From Pseudanabaena biceps PCC 7429 (lineage in GTDB: Bacteria > Cyanobacteriota > Cyanobacteriia > Pseudanabaenales > Pseudanabaenaceae), in the NCBI RefSeq assembly GCF_000332215.1, contig NZ_ALWB01000007.1, positions 1 to 53,035 of the forward strand: 53,035 bases of DNA, read 5' to 3'. Numbering within the stretch: position 1 is the stretch's first letter; each line of letters opens with the position of its first letter. Shown piece after piece: positions 8,903 through 16,278 of the stretch. The notes beneath the pieces are model-generated. The model made no database searches. It was given only the letters and a program-made list of their open reading frames with translations, and had not been told where the DNA came from. The translations under genes and the position numbers were made by a program.

Positions 8903-9583
8903 TTAATGTTTGACGTTTTCCAAAATCGCACCATCCAGCTTGACTGCATGAAGATCGGTATTGCTCAGGTCGGCTTCTTTCAGTCTTGCCCCATTAAAGT
9001 TAGTTTTTCGTAAAACTGCCCCACTCAGGTTTGCCCTAGTTAAATTTGCTCCACTGAGATTTGCCCCACTTAGCTCCGTATCACATAGTTGGGCATGACT
9101 TAAATTTGCCCCATTAAGATTTGCCCCACTCAGATTGGCATCGGTCAGATCGGCATTAGTTAAGTCTGCCCCACTCAAATTTACCCCCATCAAATTGGCA
9201 TTACGTAAAACTGCTCCACTCAAATTTGCCCCACTCAGATTAGCTAGACTGAGGTTGACCGTACTGAGGTTTGCCAGACTTAAGTTCGTGCCGCTAAGAT
9301 TGGTCATGCAGAGGGTAACATCTTGGAATGTCGCCAAACTGAGGTTCGATCCGCTCAGATTAGCTAGAGTTAGATTAGCTTCGCGCAGATTTGCCCCAAC
9401 TAGGTTAGAACCGCCCAAATTTGCTAAGCTCAGGTCAGCACCGCTGAAGTTGGCTTTGCTTACTTCAGCATAGGCAAGATTCGCTTCTACAAGATCGATT
9501 TGCAAGCGATGCTCTTGCGATCGCCATGTATTCCAGCAACTTACCCCTTGTTGCAATTGTGTTATATGTTCTTGATTTGCCAA
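8903..9583 (-). CDS. Pentapeptide-repeat protein
   Basis: 226 residues. After a ~25-residue start (ITQLQQGVSCWNTWR), nearly the whole protein is A(D/N)LSX pentapeptide repeats, for example NLSGANLSGA, which fold as a right-handed quadrilateral beta helix. No signal peptide or membrane segment is seen, so it is probably cytoplasmic. Such proteins are abundant in cyanobacteria and mostly of unknown role; some mimic DNA and bind gyrase. No ATG is available upstream in frame, so the start is TTG at 9583, or the protein starts further in. The repeat nature gives strong direct repeats in the DNA. Confidence 0.88.
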   Translation of the reverse strand: MANQEHITQLQQGVSCWNTWRSQEHRLQIDLVEANLAYAEVSKANFSGADLSLANLGGSNLVGANLREANLTLANLSGSNLSLATFQDVTLCMTNLSGTNLSLANLSTVNLSLANLSGANLSGAVLRNANLMGVNLSGADLTNADLTDANLSGANLNGANLSHAQLCDTELSGANLSGANLTRANLSGAVLRKTNFNGARLKEADLSNTDLHAVKLDGAILENVKH

Positions 9584-9956
9584 GATCTTGGCTCCATTGT
9601 CAGTGCGTCTATGTATAACAAGCCAGAATGAAAATTCAGAATGAAAATTCAGAATGAAATTTAAAACCTAGCAATTAGCTCCCCCTCTCAATGTCGATTA
9701 CCGTCGATTACCGATGACTGCTGCCTTGCCATTCAAGAATGGTTATTTTTGGTCAAAGCCTCACAAAAACGATTATTGAATGCGTGGAAAGACAGTAACA
9801 TCTTGTTTGATAATAAATTAACAGTAATCCAAGACCGAAAAGTTTGGCATAGTTATGACAATTCGCAACATATAGTGGTATATCTCAGTTATTGATGACA
9901 AATTGGTGATTGTAGATGAGCAAAATCACTGTGTTAGAGGGAATAGGTCTATCAAT
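9584..9956. other. Divergent intergenic region (pentapeptide gene / SPOR-like gene)
   Basis: Holds the promoters of both genes. About three copies of a 13-bp unit (CAGAATGAAAATT) occur near 9624-9660, and there is a short duplication of GTCGATTACC near 9693-9712. No RNA gene was recognised. Confidence 0.5.
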
Positions 9957-10883
9957 ATGAAATCCTTGGGAATTTCTACTAAAGGGAGTTGGACAGGGGC
10001 GATCTGCATCGTAAGCACCTTTTGTCTGGCTGGTTTTACCTTCAGTGATAATTTTGGTGGCTCTACAGCGATCGCTCAGCCTATAGGTACGCAAACCTGT
10101 CCGCAGCTAACCAATCGCCGCTATGTAGTCATATTGGATCGTGCTGCCAACCAATTGCCCCAGTTACCCGAATTTCTTGCCATTGCCGCGGCCCCTTGCA
10201 GCTATCTCAATACTTCCATGACCTTCTTTGGTGGATTTGATAATGCTCAGTCTTCTACGTTTCGGGCAAATCAACTGCGAGAGTTAGGGCTTGATGCGGT
10301 AATTCATTCTTTTTCCGCTAAGGTCAATGATGTTCCTGCTAACTTACAGGCTGCCGTGATTTTAGTGGAGATGAGCAAAGATCCAAATCTGGAAATGCAA
10401 CAGGTACAATCTTTATCAGGAAAGAGTACTTTACTGGCGACTTTTAATAATCGTTCGGTCATTTTAGCTGCGCCCCTATCGAGCCAACAGAGTGCCAATG
10501 CGATCGCGGCAAAGCTGCGGGGGCAGGGACTAGGTGCTCAAGTAATTGGGGCATCTTTGATTGCTTCTCCTACCGCATCTACAAATACAAATACAAATAC
10601 GACCGCAAACTCGACGGGATCGCTACCCACTAATTCTGTTCCTATTTCCAACCAATCAAAGCCCACGACAGGAACGGGTACGACTATCTATCGTGTTCTC
10701 GTTCCGAATGCCAATGCAAATACCTTAGCGCAGGTACGGGAACTGGCTCCTGATGCTTTTGTGACTATTTTTAAAGGGAAGTCTTACATTCAGGTACGCA
10801 CCTATAGTAATCGGAGCAATGCCCATCGCGAACGCGATCGCCTAAATGCTCGCTTTGTTGGCACGATTCTACTCCAAGATTAA
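9957..10883 (+). CDS. Secreted protein with two SPOR-like segments
   Basis: About 308 residues from the ATG at 9957; a longer TTG-started frame adds 18 unlikely residues. An N-terminal signal peptide is clear: SWTGAICIVSTFCLAGF, with cleavage likely after STAIAQ. Two parts resemble SPOR-type alpha/beta domains: RYVVILDRAANQLPQL to GAQVIGASL, and YRVLVPNANANTLAQV to the C-terminus (YIQVRTYSNRSNAHRERDRLNARF). They are separated by a Ser/Thr/Asn-rich linker with a TNTNTNT run. SPOR domains bind denuded peptidoglycan, so a cell-wall role is plausible. Stop lies 17 bases before the next gene, so the two are likely cotranscribed. Confidence 0.72.
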   Translation: MKSLGISTKGSWTGAICIVSTFCLAGFTFSDNFGGSTAIAQPIGTQTCPQLTNRRYVVILDRAANQLPQLPEFLAIAAAPCSYLNTSMTFFGGFDNAQSSTFRANQLRELGLDAVIHSFSAKVNDVPANLQAAVILVEMSKDPNLEMQQVQSLSGKSTLLATFNNRSVILAAPLSSQQSANAIAAKLRGQGLGAQVIGASLIASPTASTNTNTNTTANSTGSLPTNSVPISNQSKPTTGTGTTIYRVLVPNANANTLAQVRELAPDAFVTIFKGKSYIQVRTYSNRSNAHRERDRLNARFVGTILLQD

Positions 10884-10900
10884 AGTTAACGATTAACCCT

Positions 10901-11653
10901 ATGGCATCTGGTTTTTTACCTTCGGGTAATAATAATTTACCAACCTATACGGTGCGGGTAAGCGATCGCGCCAAATCAGTGCGCCTTTCTCTCTCGGTAG
11001 AAGCTGGCTTAGAGGTGGTGATCCCCGCAGATTACGATCGCCAGAACATTCCCGAACTGATTCAGAAAAAAAAAGATTGGATTGCCCGCAATCAACTCAA
11101 ACTCGATCAGCGCGAAGCCTTCTTTCAATCTCAATCGCCCCATCAATTGCCTGACAGGATCAATTTGCGATCGCTGGGTGAGGAATGGCAGATTGAATAT
11201 TCTCCGACCTTTACTAAATCGGGGGCGATCGCCATCCAAGAAAAGAGAACTGAGTTAAAGTTAGTGGTCAATGGCAATATTACGGATGTCGAAGCTTGCA
11301 AATTTTTTCTGAAGCAATGGTTGATGAAAAAGGCAGAAAATCATCTATTTCGGTGGTTGCGCAAAACCAGTCTTCGTCTTGAGTTGCCCTATCGAACTAC
11401 CGCTGTGCGCAATCAAAAAACTCTATGGGGGAGCTGTTCTCGCGATCGCAATATTAGTCTCAACTACAAGTTACTTTTTCTCGAAGCGAATGTCGTGGAG
11501 TATGTGCTGATCCACGAGCTTTGCCACACCGTCCATATGAATCATTCGGATCGGTTTTGGAAGTTGGTGAGCAAGTTTGAGCCTAACTATAAATCTCTAG
11601 ATAAATCGCTGAATCATGCATGGCAATTGATTCCCGCTTGGCTTAATTGTTAA
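10901..11653 (+). CDS. YgjP-type zinc metallopeptidase (DUF45/M48-like)
   Basis: 250 residues. The zinc site is HELCH at 205-209, in VLIHELCHTVHMNHSDRFW, with a further His in HMNH. The block WGSCSRDRNISLNYKLLFL before it is diagnostic for the YgjP family. The N-terminal half is a beta-rich domain (YTVRVSDRAKSVRLSLSVEAGLEVVIP). The family is predicted to be a minigluzincin-like protease, soluble in the cytoplasm, with substrates mostly unknown. It follows the SPOR-like gene by 17 bases, so an operon is likely. Next to its stop is a 43-bp perfect palindrome of family A. Confidence 0.9.
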   Translation: MASGFLPSGNNNLPTYTVRVSDRAKSVRLSLSVEAGLEVVIPADYDRQNIPELIQKKKDWIARNQLKLDQREAFFQSQSPHQLPDRINLRSLGEEWQIEYSPTFTKSGAIAIQEKRTELKLVVNGNITDVEACKFFLKQWLMKKAENHLFRWLRKTSLRLELPYRTTAVRNQKTLWGSCSRDRNISLNYKLLFLEANVVEYVLIHELCHTVHMNHSDRFWKLVSKFEPNYKSLDKSLNHAWQLIPAWLNC

Positions 11654-11659
11654 AGCCTC

Positions 11660-11702
11660 ATACCAAGTTAAGAAATGGCGTAGCCATTTCTTAACTTGGT
11701 AT
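11660..11702. repeat. Family A derivative: 43-bp perfect palindrome (A4)
   Basis: Arm ATACCAAGTTAAGAAATGGC (20 bp), loop GTA, then the exact complement ending in TTGGTAT. Both ends are the family A left end, so this copy consists of only the first hairpin closed on itself. Confidence 0.88.
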
Positions 11703-11780
11703 GAAACCCCACAAGAGGGTTGCCGCGCGGAGCGCGGCAACCCTCTTTTGGGGTTTCCTGATACAGTTGACGACAGCTAT
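11703..11780. repeat. Family E element, left end missing (E2)
   Basis: The same core arm as E1 (GAGGGTTGCCGCGC) with loop GGA, and the right end CCTGATACAGTTGACGACAG then CTATA. The left terminal repeat is replaced by A4. Confidence 0.82.
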
Positions 11781-11856
11781 AAAACCTAGAAGAGCATACC
11801 GTCCTCTGCGCGGGCGGTATGCTCTTCTAGGTTTTGTTTTTTAATTATGCCGAACT
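11781..11856. repeat. Family D element, left end missing; likely terminator between convergent genes
   Basis: Hairpin with arms AAAACCTAGAAGAGCATACC and its complement around CTGCGCG, with a mismatched centre, and the right frame TTTTTAATTATGCC ending at CTACTT. It lies between the metallopeptidase and apt, which converge. Confidence 0.75.
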
Positions 11857-11858
11857 AC

Positions 11859-12377
11859 TTAATAATTAACTAAAGAAACAATTGGAACCTCTGGCAAAGC
11901 CTTTCTGCCATTAAGGAAATCCAACTCAATTAAAAATCCATAACCTACCAATTTCGCTCCAGTTTGCTCGACCAATTTAGCGGTAGCCGCTGCCGTTCCC
12001 CCTGTGGCGATCACATCATCAATGATGATTACTCGTTTTCCCACCCCGATCGCATCTTGATGAATCTCTAGCGTATCGGTTCCATATTCCAGCGCATATT
12101 CAACGCGAAATACGGCTGATGGTAATTTTTTAGGCTTGCGAACTGGGATAAAGCTTGCCCCTAATTGCATCGCTAGTGGTGCGCCGAGGATAAATCCCCT
12201 CGACTCAATCCCAATCACCGCATCGATGTCAATATTTAATTCGGCAAATTTAGTTTGAAATCCTTGAATAATTGCTGTTAAACCTTGAGGATGGGCTAGT
12301 AAAGGCGTGATATCTCTAAAAATGATACCTTTTTGAGGAAAATCGGGAATATCGCGAATAATACTTTTAAAATCCAT
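11859..12377 (-). CDS. apt: Adenine phosphoribosyltransferase
   Basis: 172 residues, normal length. It converts adenine and PRPP to AMP (purine salvage, cytoplasm). The PRPP-binding motif [13 protein letters not shown] is at ~115-127. The N-terminal block [22 protein letters not shown] and the [10 protein letters not shown] loop are typical of bacterial Apt. ATG start. It neighbours the urate operon but is transcribed in the opposite direction; salvage and breakdown of purines thus lie side by side. Confidence 0.96.
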   Translation of the reverse strand: MDFKSIIRDIPDFPQKGIIFRDITPLLAHPQGLTAIIQGFQTKFAELNIDIDAVIGIESRGFILGAPLAMQLGASFIPVRKPKKLPSAVFRVEYALEYGTDTLEIHQDAIGVGKRVIIIDDVIATGGTAAATAKLVEQTGAKLVGYGFLIELDFLNGRKALPEVPIVSLVNY

Positions 12378-12483
12378 ACAATACTTGATCGCTATCGATC
12401 GCTGAAGAACTTCACAATCTTATCTGCATCTGCGATCGCATGGAACACAACAATATAGGGGTTTCACAACCTATATCTGGGTA

Positions 12484-12566
12484 TAGCCACCCAAACCTAG
12501 AAGAGCGTACCGCCCGCTGCGCGGGCGGTACGCTCTTCTAGGTTTTAAGTTTACTTGCCTAGCTAC
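12484..12566. repeat. Family D element
   Basis: Arms CCTAGAAGAGCGTACCGCCC and complement around a TG-rich centre, followed by the family right end TTTACTTGCCTAGCTACTTA. The same arm sequence occurs at 11.8 kb and in the last 60 bases of the window. Confidence 0.85.
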
Positions 12567-12686
12567 TTATAGCTGTCGCCAAGTGTATTAGGACATAACC
12601 CCCAAGAATTGAGTGGCGGCGCTTCGCGCCGCCACTCAATTCTTGGGGGTTTGATTTGTCCTCATTCAAGTGACTGTAGCTATACA
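12567..12686. repeat. Family E element (E3)
   Basis: Starts TATAGCTGTCGCC and ends GTGACTGTAGCTATA. Perfect 26-bp arms at 12597-12622 and 12626-12651, loop TTC. The left end directly follows the preceding family D element. Confidence 0.86.
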
Positions 12687-12769
12687 AGATGTGTGCAAAG
12701 GCAGAAACGCAATTCTAAGCACAGTTATCCAGCCGATATTTATTTAAGATGTGCGAACGCATCAAAAAA

Positions 12770-12791
12770 CGTTCGTGTATCGTTCGTGTAT
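12770..12791. repeat. 11-bp tandem duplication before the operator
   Basis: CGTTCGTGTAT occurs twice in direct succession (12770-12780, 12781-12791). The second copy runs into the palindromic operator of the urate operon. Confidence 0.75.
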
Positions 12792-12802
12792 ACTGTATAC
12801 AA
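12786..12802. promoter_or_regulatory. Palindromic operator, probably GntR-type, for the urate operon
   Basis: GTGTATACTGTATACAA is a palindrome centred on T12794, with the perfect core TGTATAC-T-GTATACA. It ends 17 bases before the hpxO-like ATG, so a bound protein would block the promoter or start region. The site at 18863-18879 matches it at 15 of 17 positions. The TGTATAC half-site resembles operators of GntR-family repressors; the regulator itself is not in this window. Confidence 0.68.
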
Positions 12803-12819
12803 AATGTGGGTTTATTGCA

Positions 12820-13989
12820 ATGTACGGCTTAAAGGCAATAGTAATTGGTGCGGGTATTGGTGGACTCACGGCAGGAATTGCCCTGCGGCAGGCGGGTTAT
12901 GAAGTGGAAATCTATGATCGCGTTCGCGATCTCCGTCCCATTGGTGCGGGAATATCTCTCTGGTCAAATGGAGTCAAGGTCTTAAACAGATTGGGACTAG
13001 GGGAAAAAATAGCGGAGATCGGCGGACAGATGAACCGCATGGAATATCGCCATCTATCGGGAAACTTGCTTAACGAGATCTCCCTTGCCCCCCTCATCGC
13101 ATCGGTTGGACAGCGCCCCTATCCAGTCGCGCGGCGCGATTTACAAAATATGTTACTAGAATCCTTTGAATCCTTAGGAAGCAAAGTCACCCTTGGGGCA
13201 AAATGTATCGAGGTTGTGGAAAGCGATCGCAATGTGACGGCAAAGTTTGAGGATGGAAGTACGGCTACAGGCGATGTACTAGTAGCTGCTGATGGCGTAC
13301 ATTCTATTCTCAGAGAATATATTCTCAAGGAAAGGGTTAGTCCCCAGTATGGCGGCTATGTGAATTGGAATGGATTGGTTCCTATCAGCGAAGATCTTGC
13401 ACCTGCGGATATGTGGGCGATTTACGTGGGAGAACATAAGAGGGCTTCCATGATGCCCGTAGCAGGCGATCGCTTCTATTTCTTTTTTGATGTGCCCCTA
13501 GCTAAGGGAACGACGAGCGATCGCGCAAACTATCAAACTGAGTTGAAAGCCTACTTTCAAGGATGGGCGGAACCCGTACAGTTACTGATCGATCGCCTCG
13601 ATCCCGCCACCGTTGCCCGCGTGGAAATTCATGATGTAGGACCTATATCCAAAATGGTGCAAGGACGAGTGGCTCTCCTTGGTGATGCCGCCCATGCTAC
13701 CTGTCCCGATCTCGGTCAGGGTGGATGTCAAGCGATGGAAGATGGGTTGGTATTGACAAATTATCTCGTATCTACGAATGTGAGTGTAGTTGATGCCTTA
13801 ACCCGATACGAAGCTGAACGCAAAACGCGCACTACCGAAATCGTGAACAAAGCCCGCAATCGCGCTGAAACGATCCATGGTAAAGATCCCGCAGCTACGC
13901 AAAAGTGGTACGAACAACTTGCCCAAGAAAATCCCCTAGATGTCACCACAGCGATCGCCAAAATTATTAGCGGGGGACCTTTACATTGA
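12820..13989 (+). CDS. hpxO: FAD-dependent urate hydroxylase (HpxO-like)
   Basis: 389 residues from the ATG at 12820; the longer open frame from 12751 would overlap the operator and add unrelated residues. It hydroxylates urate to 5-hydroxyisourate using NADH and O2. The FAD dinucleotide fold GAGIGGLTAGIALRQAGYEVEIYDR is at the N-terminus. A GD-type motif follows near the middle (VLVAADGVHSILRE), and the second FAD motif GRVALLGDAAHATCPDLGQGGCQAMEDG lies near 285-315. The close match to HpxO-type urate hydroxylases, and the next two genes, make this assignment better than a generic aromatic monooxygenase. Its stop overlaps the TTG start of uraD. Confidence 0.88.
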   Translation: MYGLKAIVIGAGIGGLTAGIALRQAGYEVEIYDRVRDLRPIGAGISLWSNGVKVLNRLGLGEKIAEIGGQMNRMEYRHLSGNLLNEISLAPLIASVGQRPYPVARRDLQNMLLESFESLGSKVTLGAKCIEVVESDRNVTAKFEDGSTATGDVLVAADGVHSILREYILKERVSPQYGGYVNWNGLVPISEDLAPADMWAIYVGEHKRASMMPVAGDRFYFFFDVPLAKGTTSDRANYQTELKAYFQGWAEPVQLLIDRLDPATVARVEIHDVGPISKMVQGRVALLGDAAHATCPDLGQGGCQAMEDGLVLTNYLVSTNVSVVDALTRYEAERKTRTTEIVNKARNRAETIHGKDPAATQKWYEQLAQENPLDVTTAIAKIISGGPLH

Positions 13990-14498
13990 GTTTGCCATTA
14001 ATCTATACCCTCGACAGGCTCAACCAAATGAGCCAAGACGAATTCACCGAAGCCCTCGGCAGTATTTTTGAACATACCCCAGCAATCGCCACTACCACAT
14101 GGCAGGCTCGTCCCTTTGCAGATATCGAGAACCTGCATCAAACTATGGCAGCGATCGTGATGAAAATGACCGATACCGAAAAGTTACAGCTCATATGCGC
14201 CCATCCCGATCTTGGGAGTAAGGTAAAAATGGCAGATGCTTCCGTACAAGAACAGTCCACTATTGGATTAGATCGCCTATCAATAGAAGAATACGATCGC
14301 TTTCAACAACTCAATCAATCCTACAAAGAAAAATTTAATTTCCCCTATATTATTGCCGTCCGCAACCATACTAAAGACACGATTCTGATGAATTTTATGG
14401 AAAGGCTCCAAAATAATTTAGATACCGAAAAAAAACAAGCGATCGCCGAAATTATCGAGATTGCCAGATGGCGGTTGATTTTAGCGATTAGCAATTAG
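13986..14498 (+). CDS. uraD: OHCU decarboxylase (2-oxo-4-hydroxy-4-carboxy-5-ureidoimidazoline decarboxylase)
   Basis: 170 residues. It decarboxylates OHCU, the third intermediate of urate oxidation, to S-allantoin. Family motifs are visible: the catalytic His in CAHPDLGSK, then ASVQEQSTIGLDRLS, and FNFPYIIAVRNHTK. The start TTG overlaps the upstream stop (TTGA), so translational coupling is likely; ATG at 14028 would lose conserved sequence. The last codons (LAISN and stop) are written by a 7-bp tandem repeat that continues downstream. No gene for 5-hydroxyisourate hydrolase (uraH/hiuH) accompanies it; that step may be spontaneous or encoded elsewhere. Confidence 0.93.
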   Translation: MSLPLIYTLDRLNQMSQDEFTEALGSIFEHTPAIATTTWQARPFADIENLHQTMAAIVMKMTDTEKLQLICAHPDLGSKVKMADASVQEQSTIGLDRLSIEEYDRFQQLNQSYKEKFNFPYIIAVRNHTKDTILMNFMERLQNNLDTEKKQAIAEIIEIARWRLILAISN

Positions 14499-14559
14499 CG
14501 ATTAGCGATTAGCAATTAGCAATTAGCAATTAGCGATTAGCAATTAGCGATTAGCAATT
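14483..14559. repeat. 7-bp tandem repeat, 11 copies, across the uraD stop codon
   Basis: Unit AGC(A/G)ATT repeated 11 times. The first two copies encode the end of UraD and its stop; the rest fill the gap to the next gene. The following bases (CACCAATCACCAATTCCCCA) are another short imperfect repeat. Confidence 0.9.
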
Positions 14560-14598
14560 CCCCATCACCAATCACCAATTCCCCATCACCAATCACCC

Positions 14599-15501
14599 AT
14601 GAACTATCCAAGAGATATGATCGGCTACGGGAGGTTTGTTCCCGATCCAAAATGGAAAGATAATGCCCTTATTGCCGTCCAGTTTGTTATTAATTACGAA
14701 GAGGGAGGAGAAACCTGTATCCTTCATGGCGATAGTAGTTCGGAGACTTTTCTCTCTGAAATTGTCGGTGCGATCCCTCTGCAAGGACTACGGCATATGA
14801 ATATGGAATCCTGCTATGAATATGGAAGTCGAGCGGGTTTTTGGCGCTTATATCGCATGTTTTGCGATCGCAATATCCCTGTCACGATCTATGGGATCGC
14901 GATGGCTCTCACTCGCAATCCTGAAGCCGTAGCAGCAATGCTTGAAGCCGATTGGGAAATTGCCAGCCATGGCTATCGATGGATTGATTACAAATATTTT
15001 TCAGCAGAACAAGAACGCGAACATCTGCAAAAGGCGATCGCTATCCATACACAAGTTACAGGTGAGCGTCCTCGCGGTTGGTATACGGGGCGGACTAGTC
15101 CGCATACAAGAAGGTTGGTCGTGGAAGAAGGTGGATTCCTCTATGATTCTGATAGCTATGCCGATGATCTTCCCTATTGGAATTATGAATATGGCAAGCC
15201 ACATCTGGTCATTCCCTATACCCTTGACAATAATGATATGCGCTTCGCTACGCCCCAAGGATTTAATTCAGGAGACCAGTTTTTTACTTATTTGCGCGAG
15301 GCCTTTGATGTTCTCTATGCGGAAGGAGAAACATCACCTAAAATGATGAGCATCGGTTTGCATTGCCGATTAGTCGGACGACCTGGCAGAGCGGCTGCTT
15401 TGGCAAAATTTCTCGACTATGTGCAGAAACACGAACGAGTCTGGCTCTGCCGCCGTATCGATATTGCCAATCATTGGTATAAACACCACAAGCCAGATTA
15501 A
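14599..15501 (+). CDS. puuE: Allantoinase, PuuE type (polysaccharide deacetylase fold)
   Basis: 300 residues, close to the ~308 of known PuuE. It hydrolyses allantoin to allantoate, and in this family works without the metal typical of ordinary allantoinase. The sequence starts with the diagnostic YPRDMIGYGRFVPDPKW. It continues with NYEEGGE, YEYGSRAGFWRLYRMF, the NodB-like block WEIASHGYRW, and the C-terminal MSIGLHCRLVGRPGRAAAL. Third gene of the urate operon after a repeat-filled 100-base gap. Allantoate breakdown genes (allC or alc) are not in the window. Confidence 0.94.
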   Translation: MNYPRDMIGYGRFVPDPKWKDNALIAVQFVINYEEGGETCILHGDSSSETFLSEIVGAIPLQGLRHMNMESCYEYGSRAGFWRLYRMFCDRNIPVTIYGIAMALTRNPEAVAAMLEADWEIASHGYRWIDYKYFSAEQEREHLQKAIAIHTQVTGERPRGWYTGRTSPHTRRLVVEEGGFLYDSDSYADDLPYWNYEYGKPHLVIPYTLDNNDMRFATPQGFNSGDQFFTYLREAFDVLYAEGETSPKMMSIGLHCRLVGRPGRAAALAKFLDYVQKHERVWLCRRIDIANHWYKHHKPD

Positions 15502-15524
15502 GAAAGACGACTATTTTTCTTATC

Positions 15525-15584
15525 AAGATAATCCCTTAAAGCCCAAAAACAGCGCAATATTTCTTAGCTTTAAGGGATTATCTT
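15525..15584. terminator. Inverted repeat after the urate operon
   Basis: Perfect 18-bp arms AAGATAATCCCTTAAAGC (15525-15542) and complement (15567-15584) around a 24-base loop. It is 23 bases after the puuE stop. There is no long T-run, so termination is an inference. Confidence 0.6.
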
Positions 15585-15607
15585 AGTAATAATTGGATGA
15601 GGTTATT

Positions 15608-15715
15608 TATAGCTACAGCCACTTGATTTAGGGCAAATCAAACCCCAAGAATTGACTAGCGGCGCTTTGCGCCGCTAGTCAATTCTTGGGGTTTATATCC
15701 TATTACATACAGCAA
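15608..15715. repeat. Family E element
   Basis: Starts TATAGCTACAGCCACTTG and ends near CATACAGCAATA (degenerate right end). Perfect 26-bp arms at 15640-15665 and 15669-15694, loop TTT. Confidence 0.85.
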
Positions 15716-15751
15716 TAAAGTCTGAGCAAGAAATAATTAAACCTAAAGCTA

Positions 15752-15873
15752 AAAATATAGCAGTCCCAAATCATGTATGAGCAAATTAGGGCTACGACTG
15801 TGCTCAGCCATCGGGATACTTTGGCTGAGCGAAATCGTAGGGTCTCACAACTCATTTAAAATTGCTATATTTT
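15752..15873. repeat. Large nested palindrome, 122 bp; repeat element or structured RNA
   Basis: Outer arms AAAATATAGCA / TGCTATATTTT are perfect. Inside are CTACGA / TCGTAG and GCTCAGCCA / TGGCTGAGC, giving one long interrupted stem. It is unlike families A-E. Bases 15874-16278 beyond it are AT-rich leader of the hybrid kinase with no further feature seen. Confidence 0.65.
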
Positions 15874-16278
15874 GAGAAAAATCCCTATTAAACCTGCAAA
15901 TGATCCAGATTTCATTGGATATCTAGGTTTTATAAATCAACAATATTTCTCTTGCATTATATTCTGCATTATATGTTAATAACTATGTTAATAACAATGA
16001 AGGAATTAACTTAACTACCAAATTTAACTTATAAACTAGAGCTGTTATTAAAAAACCTTGATTGACTAAAAAAATTCTTTCTTAAAAAGTGAATTTCAAT
16101 TAAGTATAAAAACCCAAAGCCTTTAGATGGGTATCAGGATGACACCCAGAACTTAAATCTAGTTTCTAATTTTGCATATTTATTTAGTAAAGCCGAACTA
16201 AAAAGATAATTTTAAAAGCTACTTTTTACTAATTACTTTGGCGAATTTTTATTATTCTCAAACAAATTTTGGAATTAC

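Noticed and set aside
9135-9473. Plus-strand open frame of Leu/Arg-rich repeats
   Set aside because: Antisense shadow of the pentapeptide-repeat gene.
12751-12819. Longer N-terminus of the urate hydroxylase
   Set aside because: The extra 23 residues overlap the operator and repeats and do not belong to the FAD-binding fold that begins right after ATG 12820.
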